A stretch of DNA of 17,372 nucleotides, from positions 1 through 17,372 of the forward strand of contig JBHHXH010000063.1 in the NCBI GenBank assembly GCA_046756925.1, given 5' to 3'. Shown here one piece after another: positions 1 to 6,444 of the stretch; the first letter of the stretch is position 1, and each line of letters starts with the position of its first letter. Below the pieces are notes generated by a model. That model searched no databases, was not told where the DNA came from, and saw only the letters and a list, made by a program, of their open reading frames with translations. The translations under genes and the position numbers were made by a program. Source of the DNA: JAJDBU01 sp046756925. GTDB taxonomy: Bacteria > Nitrospirota > Nitrospiria > SBBL01 > JAADHI01.

Positions 1-1
1 G

Positions 2-94
2 TCGCGCGCAAGATGGAATATATTTGCGGGCGGTGATCAGATTGGCGTCGGTTGGCGCTTGCGAGGAGCCTTCCGCCTTCCCTACAAATCCTGA
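2..94 (+). CDS. possible 3' end of an upstream gene (partial)
   Basis: Frame 2 is open from the window edge to a TGA at 92-94 and reads as about 30 residues ending LRGAFRLPYKS. Alternating aromatic and small residues (WNIF, GVGW) would suit the end of a beta-rich envelope protein, but another frame through the same stretch is also open. With so little sequence no family can be named, and the coding status itself is uncertain. Confidence 0.25.
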   Translation, partial: SRARWNIFAGGDQIGVGWRLRGAFRLPYKS

Positions 95-148
95 CCGGGT
101 GAATCGAAACGACATCAAAATAAATAATCAAGGACTCCGGTCGATATT

Positions 149-177
149 TTGACACACACCACACGTTTTTTTATGAT
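149..177 (+). promoter_or_regulatory. sigma70-type promoter of the first LTXXQ gene
   Basis: TTGACA at 149-154 and TATGAT at 172-177 are separated by 17 bases, one mismatch from consensus. Transcription would start near 184, leaving a leader of about 57 bases before the ATG at 241. No clear Fur box overlaps it. Confidence 0.65.
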
Positions 178-240
178 GAAGCCGAGAACATTCAATTGAC
201 AGTAGGGGCGCAAAAGGGACGAATTATAAGGAGGGTGGCA

Positions 241-729
241 ATGCGTACAAATCGAAACTTGATGTTTTTGTGGGTCATCTTTACGTTTTTGGTTGCAGCC
301 GATCCGGTGTCGGCTGGGAAAGAGGCCCAGAAAGAAACCCATTCAGACAAGAACCATGGACAAACCCAACAAAAAGAACATCGCGGCGGTGGCCATGCCG
401 TGCATCTGTTCACGGAAGATTGGCATGACACACTCAGCCACGAACAAAGAAAAGATGTGGATGAGATGCACGTGCATCTCATGAAAGAAACGGCCCCCAT
501 AAAAGCCGAGATAAAGGTTAAGCAGATCGAATTGGCGGTCTTGGCGACCCAGGACAAAGCCGATGCCGATGCGATACGAAAGAAAATAGATGAGATCTTG
601 GACCTCAAACGGCAAAAGATGCTGAAGCGCTACGCACACATTGTGGAAATGCGTCACATATTAAGCCCCGAGCAACGCCTCTCTTACGACACGCTGATTG
701 TCGGCAGGGCTGCGCGGCCGAAACAATAG
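241..729 (+). CDS. periplasmic LTXXQ (Spy/CpxP/ZraP-like) metal-stress protein
   Basis: The 162-residue protein has a signal peptide (about residues 1-25, cleavage after VSA), then a charged His-rich segment (HSDKNHG, EHRGGGHAVH) and an all-helical body. The body carries two LTXXQ-type motifs, LSHEQ and LSPEQ near the C-terminus, that define the Spy/CpxP/ZraP family of small periplasmic chaperone or metal-sensing proteins. The ATG at 241 is chosen because AAGGAGGG lies at 228-235, seven bases upstream; the upstream TTG at 196 lacks such a site and would spoil the signal peptide. The histidines suggest metal binding like ZraP, but that is inference. It appears monocistronic, with its own promoter and a following hairpin. 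Confidence 0.75.
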   Translation: MRTNRNLMFLWVIFTFLVAADPVSAGKEAQKETHSDKNHGQTQQKEHRGGGHAVHLFTEDWHDTLSHEQRKDVDEMHVHLMKETAPIKAEIKVKQIELAVLATQDKADADAIRKKIDEILDLKRQKMLKRYAHIVEMRHILSPEQRLSYDTLIVGRAARPKQ

Positions 730-740
730 ATGTGGTCCTG

Positions 741-775
741 AACCGAAGACGCATCTTGAAGATGCGTCTTCGGTT
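741..775 (+). terminator. long perfect hairpin after the LTXXQ gene
   Basis: Arms of 17 bases (741-757 and 759-775, reading AACCGAAGACGCATCTT and its complement) are perfect. Only a weak T-rich stretch follows (CTAATAAT), so it is either a suboptimal intrinsic terminator or an RNA-stabilising 3' end. It starts 12 bases after the stop codon. Confidence 0.6.
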
Positions 776-981
776 CTAATAATGCAGCGATGACCTAGAC
801 ACAACGATCATCCAAATTGCTTAGATCGAATTTCTCTGGGTCGGCATTCTTGGCTTGACCTTGGTATTTGTATTCCGGGTGTCATCGAAGCCTCCCGTTG
901 TTATTTTTTGTCATTTTCCCGGTCATTTAATACTGACGATTTCTCCCTAAAAAATATTTCTGGATCCCTTGTATTTTCGTC
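776..981. other. intergenic stretch with no supportable gene
   Basis: Nothing here has both a start with a ribosome binding site and good coding character. One frame (roughly 826-950) is open and would encode a hydrophobic stretch (FLWVGILGLTLVFVFRV) resembling a membrane helix, but it lacks a start codon and is preceded by a stop. It could be a relic of a small membrane protein or chance. Confidence 0.4.
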
Positions 982-1010
982 TTGACAACCGGCATTTTTA
1001 ATTTTATAAT
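982..1010 (+). promoter_or_regulatory. perfect consensus sigma70 promoter
   Basis: TTGACA at 982-987 and TATAAT at 1005-1010 with a 17-base spacer match the consensus exactly. The -10 box lies inside the Fur-type operator at 1005-1023, the classical arrangement for iron repression. The expected start near 1017 would make the conserved element at 1046-1113 the first thing transcribed. Confidence 0.8.
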
Positions 1011-1023
1011 GAGAATCATTATC
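1005..1023. promoter_or_regulatory. Fur-type operator
   Basis: The 19 bases match the classical Fur box GATAATGATAATCATTATC at 17 of 19 positions and overlap the -10 box and the start site. Strong repression by iron-loaded Fur is expected. Binding by a Fur paralogue (Mur, Zur) cannot be excluded from sequence alone. Confidence 0.75.
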
Positions 1024-1113
1024 ATAATTAATTAGATGTCGTCGCGGCTCGCGGTCGGAACCAGATAAGAATCCAGAAGCCCATGGTAAGGCTCCCTCGC
1101 CATGGGTTTTTTA
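1017..1113 (+). ncRNA. conserved structured element, copy 1 (small RNA or terminated leader)
   Basis: Starting at the predicted transcription start, this stretch holds the repeated module: GGCTCGCGGTC (1046-1056), 13 bases, GAATCCAGAAGCCC (1069-1082), then a hairpin CCCATGG/CCATGGG (1080-1086, 1100-1106) followed by T6. Three more copies occur at 6446, 8366 and 11000. The transcript would be about 95 nt and end before the ATG at 1147, unless there is read-through. I do not recognise it as a named riboswitch or sRNA class. A Fur-repressed sRNA (RyhB-like in logic) or a transcription attenuator both fit. Confidence 0.55.
1078..1113 (+). terminator. intrinsic terminator of element copy 1
   Basis: The 7-bp stem CCCATGG/CCATGGG has a 13-base loop and is followed by six T at 1107-1112. 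It sits 34 bases before the next start codon, so the downstream gene is only expressed by read-through or from another start. Confidence 0.7.
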
Positions 1114-1146
1114 TTGGATGATTTTTATTTATAGGAGAATGAAGTC

Positions 1147-1467
1147 ATGAACAGTGTGATCGGTGTTCTAGCGGGTGAAAACGAAAGAGAAAAAATCGAG
1201 GTGTTGTTGGATCGGCAGGACCCCTCTGAAGCACGGCTGAGCCTCCGCTTGCTCTCATGGGGCGATGGGATCGGATGGTATCCCCAAAAGACACTCATGC
1301 TCGGCCCCCGGGAAATCGGGACGCTGGAGACCCTCCTCAAACAGGCCAGGGCCCTCATGCAAACGACAAAGCGAAAAACCCCTCCGAAAGGAAAGGTCAT
1401 CCCCTTCCCGCTCCGCCCGGAAACATCCCGGACGGTGGAAAGCAGGAAGTTGAAGCAGGCTTATTGA
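1147..1467 (+). CDS. hypothetical protein, 106 aa, possibly PC4/p15-like
   Basis: The ATG at 1147 follows AGGAG at 1133-1137. The product is basic and soluble, with no signal peptide or membrane segment. A compact central part (about residues 30-72) contains SLRLLSWGDGIGWYPQKT, followed by a helix (GPREIGTLETLLKQARALM) and a basic tail. The strand-rich stretch with W and a following helix recalls PC4/p15-type single-stranded nucleic-acid binding proteins, but this is a weak resemblance and I do not assign a function. Its position behind a Fur-box promoter and the terminated element suggests expression under iron limitation or by antitermination. Its stop codon lies in a hairpin loop shared with the convergent ferritin-like gene. 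Confidence 0.65.
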   Translation: MNSVIGVLAGENEREKIEVLLDRQDPSEARLSLRLLSWGDGIGWYPQKTLMLGPREIGTLETLLKQARALMQTTKRKTPPKGKVIPFPLRPETSRTVESRKLKQAY

Positions 1468-1478
1468 GCCTGCTTCAA
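1450..1478. terminator. shared bidirectional hairpin between convergent genes
   Basis: Perfect 11-base arms (TTGAAGCAGGC at 1450-1460 and its complement at 1468-1478) enclose a 7-base loop. The loop contains the TGA of the plus-strand gene (1465-1467) and the TAA of the minus-strand gene (1461-1463). No T-run follows on either strand, so termination would be weak or factor-assisted. Confidence 0.6.
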
Positions 1479-1925
1479 TGGGGTTCCTCTGTCGGAAGAA
1501 GACACCTGTAGGTTCAACTGACTCAGTATCTTCTGGAGTTCTAATTTGTGTCGGTATTCCTCGTGCGCCATATTCTCGAGCATGACACGAAAGGGGATGT
1601 TGTCTTCGGCCATTGCAACCCCCCTGGAATAGGTGGTCATGGCTTGTTCTTCTATTTCAAGACCAAGATTCAGCATCTCGGTCAAATCGGTCGATTGCTT
1701 GATCGGCGCTGGCTCCACCGTCGGGATGCCGCCGAGCCCAACGACGTATTCTCCAATTTTACGGGCATGTTCGAAGCAACATGCGCTCATTTGTTTGAAG
1801 AAGTCCGAATGGACTTCCCGGTAAATCCCTTGAAGGAGCACACTATTTTGCGAATATTGAATCGCGCCGCCATACTCCAGACTGATGGCGCCGTTTAAAA
1901 GCTCGGTCATGGCTTGTGTGTTCAT
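1461..1925 (-). CDS. bacterioferritin/ferritin-like four-helix protein
   Basis: This 154-residue protein has the typical bacterioferritin-like pattern. Helix A has LEYGGAIQY (E17), helix B has FEHARKIGEYV with H53 and GLGG following, helix C has LGLEIEEQA (E90), and helix D has HEEYRHKLE (E123xxH126). These are the di-iron ligand positions of the superfamily, so iron oxidation or storage is the natural reading. By my alignment the glutamate expected three residues before H53 is Cys50, and E52 is displaced, so the ferroxidase site may be altered. The start is supported by GGGGGAA just upstream on the minus strand. It is slightly longer than typical Dps subunits and close to bacterioferritin length. 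It lies next to two Fur-type sites, which suits an iron role. Confidence 0.8.
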   Translation of the reverse strand: MNTQAMTELLNGAISLEYGGAIQYSQNSVLLQGIYREVHSDFFKQMSACCFEHARKIGEYVVGLGGIPTVEPAPIKQSTDLTEMLNLGLEIEEQAMTTYSRGVAMAEDNIPFRVMLENMAHEEYRHKLELQKILSQLNLQVSSSDRGTPLKQAQ

Positions 1926-2074
1926 GATGGTTCCCCCTTTTTTTAGGTAATCCAGTGATAAGACTGATCGGAAAAGCTTATAGATTGATTCTACAGAGGC
2001 GAAAAAGTAAATGCAACAAATATGCTCAATAAATAATACATATCTTATTGAAAATATTAAATAAATATGATCTT

Positions 2075-2093
2075 GAGAATGGATATCAATATC
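2075..2093. promoter_or_regulatory. possible Fur-type operator
   Basis: GAGAATGGATATCAATATC matches the 19-base Fur consensus at 14 positions. A TATGAT hexamer at 2066-2071 could be a -10 box just upstream, but I see no good -35 partner. It lies between the divergent ferritin-like gene and the first CxCG gene and could control either. Confidence 0.4.
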
Positions 2094-2144
2094 CCGAAAT
2101 AAAATAATCGAAAATGAAAGTCACTCTCTTTGAGCGAGAAAACA

Positions 2145-2405
2145 ATGAAAAATAAACAAAAGTGTCGAAAAACGGTCTTGGTCTCGGCGGCAAAAGGAGA
2201 TATCAGCCTCTGCAGTTGCGGGGTCTATCATGTCCGAATCAACGCCACGACCCTTCATTTGACTTCGGCGCAATTCAACGACGCGGCACGGCTGTTTAAA
2301 CTCGCACTCGGAATATCAATCGGACGCGGACTTTATGAGCGCCCTTGGCATGCAGCCCAAAATGGGGAAACAGAAGCAATTTACGGAAGGGCGGCGGCGC
2401 ATTGA
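2145..2405 (+). CDS. small CxCG..H protein, first paralogue
   Basis: From the ATG at 2145 the product has 86 residues. A core of about 40 residues reads KGDISLCSCGVYHVR followed by TTLHLTSAQF and a helix. It shares the pattern G-(D/E)-I-x(2,3)-C-x-C-G-x2-H-(V/L), then T-x-(L/I)-H-L and a helix with Phe, with the protein encoded at 2469-2714. Two Cys and one or two His could hold one metal ion, perhaps as a dimer, but no function is established. No strong ribosome binding site precedes the ATG; a TTG at 2130 would add five residues. It lies downstream of a Fur-like site. Confidence 0.6.
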   Translation: MKNKQKCRKTVLVSAAKGDISLCSCGVYHVRINATTLHLTSAQFNDAARLFKLALGISIGRGLYERPWHAAQNGETEAIYGRAAAH

Positions 2406-2468
2406 AGCCGACGAAGGGGAAGAGAAAGAAAACGATTATTCGCAGTGGATCATCATAAGGAGGATGAT

Positions 2469-2714
2469 ATGGCAGATGGCATGAAGTGGGATGAGCACAG
2501 TCGTGGGGAATGTTTCAAAGAAGGGGAAATTGATATCCGGGCATGCAAATGCGGTTCTATTCACCTTACTTTTTTCGGCCGAACAAGCATTCATCTTTCC
2601 CATCAGGAATTTCTCGATTTTTCGAAGGGGGTCTTGCAAATCAGCAGCAAACTGAAACAGTTTGACGCGAACCGAGGCCTTGTCACGCTGCGGAACAACG
2701 GCTTGGTCCACTAG
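2469..2714 (+). CDS. small CxCG..H protein, second paralogue
   Basis: An 81-residue protein started at the ATG 2469, which has AAGGAGG at 2457-2463. The core GEIDIRACKCGSIHLTF plus TSIHLSHQEFLDF matches the preceding gene's product (C26, C28, H32). The genes are 63 bases apart and probably co-transcribed, so they look like an old tandem duplication. The stop TAG is made from the TA target site and the first G of the MITE. Removing the MITE and one TA restores TAA at the same codon, so the protein was not changed by the insertion. Metal binding is inferred only from the Cys/His pattern. Confidence 0.65.
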   Translation: MADGMKWDEHSRGECFKEGEIDIRACKCGSIHLTFFGRTSIHLSHQEFLDFSKGVLQISSKLKQFDANRGLVTLRNNGLVH

Positions 2715-2732
2715 GGAACCTCTGATTAAGTC
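2714..2732 (+). repeat. left terminal inverted repeat of the MITE
   Basis: These are 19 bases perfectly complementary to 2856-2874. The similarity continues inward imperfectly (GTTGAATTTTT against the complement of the AAAAACAATTC side). Confidence 0.8.
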
Positions 2733-2855
2733 TGGGTTGAATTTTTCAAGAGATAAAATTTTCAGATTCAAGGCGCAAATTGCAGAGAATAGCCCGCTAT
2801 TTTCAAAATTTGCAACGCAGAAGCTGGGAATTTTTGCCTTAAAAAAACAATTCAT

Positions 2856-2874
2856 GACTTAATCAGAGGTTCCC
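2856..2874 (-). repeat. right terminal inverted repeat of the MITE
   Basis: This is the perfect mirror of the left repeat, followed by the second TA at 2875-2876. Confidence 0.8.
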
Positions 2875-2938
2875 TAATACGGTTTGTTTATCAACGATGG
2901 TATCAAGCGTGCATCGCGGAATCTGGCGGTCGGTCTAC

Positions 2939-4111
2939 ATGAAGAAAAAGTGGTTGTGGTTGGGAGGAGCAGGTTTTTCCTTGCTGGTCGTTGCCGCCCT
3001 TGGGCGGTTCATGACCGTCACGCGGCATGACTCATCCCCAAGACCGATCAGGACGGTCAGACTGGAGAAAGGAGATCTGCTGCTTTCCGTTCCGGCCACC
3101 GGCATCATCGAGCCGCGCGATGCCGTAGAGATCAAGTCGAAAGCCAGCGGTGAAATCGCCAAAATCCTTGCGGAAGAGGGAAGCCGGGTTAACAAGGGGG
3201 ATGTCATCATCGAGATCGATCCGAGCATCGAAAAGATCGGGGTCCGCCGCGCGGAGGCCGATCTCATGGCGGCTATGGCGTCGGTGCAAAAGGCTGAAAT
3301 CCTACTCGAAAAGTCAAAATTGGCCTGGTCGCGCAAGGAAAAGCTGCATAGCAAGGGGTTGATCTCCGAGGAGGAAGCGGAAGGGACCCGGCAAGATGTC
3401 GCGTTACGGGAGGCGGATCTCTCCCTGGCCAAGGCACAACGGTTACGGGAGGAAGTCGCCCTCTCGGAAGCGGGGACGCGTTTGACTGAAACCCGCGTCC
3501 GCGCGCCTCTCTCCGGCATGGTCCTCTCGCTGGATGTCCGACAAGGACAAATCATTTCTTCCGGCATCTCCTCTTTTTCCCAAGGCACGGCCCTGGCCGT
3601 GATCGGCGATCTTTCACAGCTTCGTATTCGGGCGGAAGTCGATGAGATCGATGCCAGAAAAGTGGCGGTTGGCCAAGCGGCCCTGGTCCATTTCGACGCC
3701 TTTCCCGAACAAACCTTCAAGGCGCATGTGATTCGCGTGGCGCCTTTGGCCAAGATCAAAAACGATCTCGCCGTCGTCGATCTCCTCCTGTCGCTTGACG
3801 GCCCTGTCGATTCGGCAGACGATCCGTCGCCGCTCCGCCCCGGGCTTTCAGCCGATGTAGAGATCGTGACCCAACAGTTGGAAGGCGTTCCTCTTTTGTC
3901 CAGGGAGGCCGTCCATCGGAAGGGGGGAAGGTGGGGTGTCTCGGTGCTTCGGGACAAAGCGGTTTTCTTCCATGAAGTCGGGATCGGCGAAAGCGACGGA
4001 GAACGCATTGAAATCAAAACCGATCTTCCCATTGGAACGGAAGTGGCCCTGAACGATATCGTTCCAGGTGGATCGTCGCCGGAAAACAGCGGGAGGCTGG
4101 GAAGACCATGA
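2939..4111 (+). CDS. MacA/HlyD-type periplasmic membrane-fusion protein
   Basis: From the ATG at 2939 the product has 390 residues with an uncleaved N-terminal membrane anchor (KKKWLWLGGAGFSLLVVAAL). Then come a lipoyl-like half (SGEIAKILAEEGSRVNKGDV), a long alpha-hairpin coiled coil rich in Glu, Ala and Lys (about residues 100-190), the returning lipoyl half (RVRAPLSGMVL) and beta-barrel and membrane-proximal domains. This is the order of MacA-type adaptors, which link an inner-membrane ABC permease to an outer-membrane channel. An ATG at 2897 would add 14 residues; neither start has a good ribosome binding site, and 2939 puts the anchor at the terminus. It overlaps the permease gene by ATGA, so the two are translationally coupled. 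Confidence 0.85.
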   Translation: MKKKWLWLGGAGFSLLVVAALGRFMTVTRHDSSPRPIRTVRLEKGDLLLSVPATGIIEPRDAVEIKSKASGEIAKILAEEGSRVNKGDVIIEIDPSIEKIGVRRAEADLMAAMASVQKAEILLEKSKLAWSRKEKLHSKGLISEEEAEGTRQDVALREADLSLAKAQRLREEVALSEAGTRLTETRVRAPLSGMVLSLDVRQGQIISSGISSFSQGTALAVIGDLSQLRIRAEVDEIDARKVAVGQAALVHFDAFPEQTFKAHVIRVAPLAKIKNDLAVVDLLLSLDGPVDSADDPSPLRPGLSADVEIVTQQLEGVPLLSREAVHRKGGRWGVSVLRDKAVFFHEVGIGESDGERIEIKTDLPIGTEVALNDIVPGGSSPENSGRLGRP

Positions 4112-5304
4112 GGGTTCATCTCGCAATCGAGGGACTCGGTCTTCATCCGCTCCGATCGGCCCTCTCCATCCTCGGCGTGGTAATCGGAGTGGCTTCCTTG
4201 GTTGCAACCCTGGCCATTGGGTCGGGGGCGCGAAGGTCCGCGACGCAGGGCATTCGGGAGTTGGGGGCGAACCTGCTCTTTATCCGCCCCGGAAAAGCAC
4301 GGATGGGATATGCCTGGCTGGGAAATGTGAAGACCTTAAAGTACGGCGATGCCGAAGCCCTCAAAGACATCGACGGTGTCGCATCGGCCGTGCCGGAGGT
4401 CTTTGCCCGCACCCAGGTCAAATATCAAAACAGGAATACTGACAGCCGTATTTTCGGTGTGACACCGGATTACCTCGATCTCCTTCGATATCGCCTGTTG
4501 TCCGGTGTGAGATTTACGAAGGGGGATGTCAGAGCCGCGAGAAGGGTGGCGCTGCTCGGCGCAAAGACGGTCGAATCCCTTTTTCAAATGGAGGATCCGG
4601 TCGGAAGGTTTATTAAAATCAAGGGAAAAAATTTCCGGGTCGTCGGGGTATTGAAGGCGCGTGGAGAGCGGGCCGGCTTGATGGAAGCGGACGATCGGGT
4701 GATCATCCCGGTTACGACTTACCAGAAACGTCTGTTTGGAGGAAATCTTGTCAGGACGCTCTTGGTTCAAGTCGAGGACGCTGCGCAGATCGACCGGACC
4801 ATTGCGGCCATTACAGAAAGGTTGCGTCGGCGCCATCGGCTCCGACCGGGCGCAGAGGACGATTTTCACATCGCCCTTCAAACGGAGGTGCTCCAGACCA
4901 TGTCCATGGTCAGCCGGACCTTCGGCCTGCTCTTAGGCAGCGTCGCCGGCATCACCCTGCTGGTCGGCGGTGTCGGGATTATGAATATCATGCTGGTGTC
5001 CGTCACCGAACGCACCGGGGAAATCGGGCTGAGACGCGCCGTCGGGGCCACACAGGGAGACATCCGCCGGCAATTTCTGACGGAATCCGTCGCCGTCAGC
5101 CTAACGGGAGGGCTCTTCGGATTGATGCTCGGCATTGCTGCGGGCCATGGAATGGCCCGCATGGCCGGCTGGACGGCCCTTTTTTCTGCATCGACCTTTG
5201 CGATTCCGCTCATCTTCTCTATCGGGATCGGACTCTTCTTCGGTCTTTATCCCGCATGCAAGGCCGCAAGGCTCGATCCGGCGGAGGCCTTACGGCATGC
5301 ATGA
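4108..5304 (+). CDS. MacB/FtsX-type ABC transporter permease
   Basis: The 398-residue protein has an N-terminal membrane helix (SALSILGVVIGVASLVATLAI) and a large periplasmic MacB-type domain (about 40-270). Three C-terminal helices follow, with family signatures VGGVGIMNIMLVSVTER, EIGLRRAVGA and GLYPACKAARLDPAEALR. MacB-type mechanotransmission permeases pair with a cytoplasmic ATPase and a MacA adaptor to export substrates or drive envelope processes. Here the ATPase is neither fused nor encoded nearby, so it must come from elsewhere in the genome. The ATG overlaps the stop of the adaptor gene and the 3' end overlaps the next small gene by 8 bases. Confidence 0.85.
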   Translation: MRVHLAIEGLGLHPLRSALSILGVVIGVASLVATLAIGSGARRSATQGIRELGANLLFIRPGKARMGYAWLGNVKTLKYGDAEALKDIDGVASAVPEVFARTQVKYQNRNTDSRIFGVTPDYLDLLRYRLLSGVRFTKGDVRAARRVALLGAKTVESLFQMEDPVGRFIKIKGKNFRVVGVLKARGERAGLMEADDRVIIPVTTYQKRLFGGNLVRTLLVQVEDAAQIDRTIAAITERLRRRHRLRPGAEDDFHIALQTEVLQTMSMVSRTFGLLLGSVAGITLLVGGVGIMNIMLVSVTERTGEIGLRRAVGATQGDIRRQFLTESVAVSLTGGLFGLMLGIAAGHGMARMAGWTALFSASTFAIPLIFSIGIGLFFGLYPACKAARLDPAEALRHA

Positions 5305-5488
5305 AAATCCGAAAAAGATAGATAAAAGTGAAGATATGAATGAAAAACCCGTTCGCGGCAGATGGGTCGGCATCATTGGTATGCTCCTGGTTTCGCTGGT
5401 TTTGTGGGGCGCCATCATTTTAATGGGCCAAGAGATGCTCAGACGTTTCGATACGGAAATCGCCCAAGGCATTGAAGCCTTTCATTAA
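5297..5488 (+). CDS. small single-pass membrane protein
   Basis: From the ATG at 5297 the product has 63 residues: a charged N-terminus, one hydrophobic helix (GIIGMLLVSLVLWGAIILMG) and a short amphipathic tail ending IEAFH. An internal ATG at 5336 would give 50 residues and retain the helix. It overlaps the permease gene and is probably in the same transcript, which suggests a small accessory subunit. I do not recognise the family. Confidence 0.6.
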   Translation: MHENPKKIDKSEDMNEKPVRGRWVGIIGMLLVSLVLWGAIILMGQEMLRRFDTEIAQGIEAFH

Positions 5489-5536
5489 GGGTTCGGATGA
5501 CTGCAATTTGGACCACCACAATAAGGAGGTTTGGCG

Positions 5537-6155
5537 ATGAAAAAGAGGAAGCTGAGGGGCAGGACCGGGTTAAAAAGGACTTTCTTCATGCTGGGCTTAT
5601 TGATTGGGGTCTCTTCCCTCGCCGACATTCAGGCGCTTGCCGCGCCTGAAAAAGCGAAAGCACCGGAAATGACGCCCGGCCCCAGGATGATCCGGGCTGT
5701 TGAAGCGCTCGCCGACGATCTGTCGGCAGCGCAAGAAACGCTGGTCCTGACACCGGATCAGATCAAACGAATACACAACATTGTGGCGGATTTTAAGAAA
5801 GAGATCTGGCGGAAAGAGGCGGTCCTGACCGGCATGTTCGAGAAAATCTCCTTGAAGCGCCGCCACGGCCTGCTCGCAAAAGGGGAGTATCAAAGCGCAA
5901 ACATGGTGACGGGCGGGATCGAAAGCGAGGAGTTGGGGAAATTGAAAGGTTGAGCGGAAAATCGCGCAACTGGAACTCGATGCCTTGGTCAAAGAAGACG
6001 GCTCGCCGGAAGCCATCGTGGCGCAGATCGATAAAGGCATCCGCTTGGCGGCGGAGATCGAAAAAATCGAACTCGAAACACGGGCGGCGGGCCTCAAGAT
6101 CTTTAAGAGTCCTGAGAAAGTCACCTTCCATGCGCACGACAAGCCCCCCAGATAA
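5537..6155 (+). pseudogene. LTXXQ periplasmic protein gene interrupted by a +1 frameshift
   Basis: AAGGAGG at 5523-5529 precedes the ATG at 5537. The first frame gives a signal peptide (FFMLGLLIGVSSLADIQALA) and a helical domain with LTPDQ, and stops at 5951-5953. Reading continues without a gap in the next frame from about 5949 (VERKIAQLELDAL) to a TAA at 6153-6155, with the same helical, charged character. Removing one G in AAAGGTTG near 5948-5949 joins the halves into a protein of about 205 residues. It is a true frameshift, a sequencing error or, less likely, programmed shifting. The intact product would resemble Spy/CpxP-type sensors and lies just downstream of the transporter pair. Confidence 0.7.
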
Positions 6156-6208
6156 TATAAATGGACATATAAACGGATATGGATCCTATGGAGGATGGAG
6201 TGAAATCG

Positions 6209-6421
6209 ATGCAGAGAAGACCAGAATCGGAGTCAGTTGGAAGAACCGGTCCTGAACGGAGCGAAGGCCTCCGTTGCGAGTGTGGCAACTTGATGGCCTT
6301 GATTAAGAAAGAGGGAATCGAATTAAAATGCCGGCGTTGCAAAAGGAAGGTGCTCATTCCCTTGGAAGGCATCGCCGACGAGGTGAATCAGAAATGGTCT
6401 GATCGTTTGCGAACGCGATAA
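6209..6421 (+). CDS. small zinc-ribbon protein, Com-like
   Basis: A 70-residue product from the ATG at 6209, chosen because GGAG at 6197-6200 is well spaced; ATGs at 6179 and 6188 are also in frame. C23xC25G and C41xxC44 with GIELKCRRCKRKV match the small zinc ribbons of the phage Mu Com type, which in Mu is a translational regulator. Outside the ribbon there is only a short C-terminal helix. Its role here is unknown. It could be a small nucleic-acid-binding regulator and follows the broken LTXXQ gene by about 50 bases. Confidence 0.6.
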   Translation: MQRRPESESVGRTGPERSEGLRCECGNLMALIKKEGIELKCRRCKRKVLIPLEGIADEVNQKWSDRLRTR

Positions 6422-6444
6422 GCCATTACCATACCAACTAAAAG

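Larger units (their letters stand above)
2712..2876. mobile_element. MITE with 19-bp perfect terminal inverted repeats and TA target duplication
   Basis: GGGAACCTCTGATTAAGTC at 2714-2732 is the exact complement of 2856-2874, and TA flanks both ends (2712-2713 and 2875-2876). The 161-bp element is AT-rich and encodes no transposase, so it must have been moved by a partner enzyme elsewhere. The TA duplication fits IS630/Tc1-mariner or some IS5-type elements; I cannot name the parent. It sits between the second CxCG gene and the macA-like gene. Confidence 0.8.

Noticed and set aside
196..240. TTG start at 196 for the first LTXXQ protein
   Set aside because: The ATG at 241 has a strong AAGGAGGG and puts the signal peptide at the N-terminus.
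2114..2155. Short ORF (13 codons) overlapping the start of the first CxCG gene as a leader peptide
   Set aside because: It has no ribosome binding site and no attenuator structure follows it.
2469..2714. Truncation of the second CxCG protein by the MITE
   Set aside because: Removing the MITE and one TA gives CAC TAA, so the stop codon was at the same place before insertion.
2935..4146. A 403-codon open frame on the minus strand opposite the MacA-like gene
   Set aside because: It is Ser/Arg-rich without domains, mirrors codon bias of the plus-strand gene, and lacks a sensible start context.
6417..6435. Fur box or promoter directly upstream of element copy 2
   Set aside because: Only about half of the Fur positions match and no -35/-10 pair has proper spacing.
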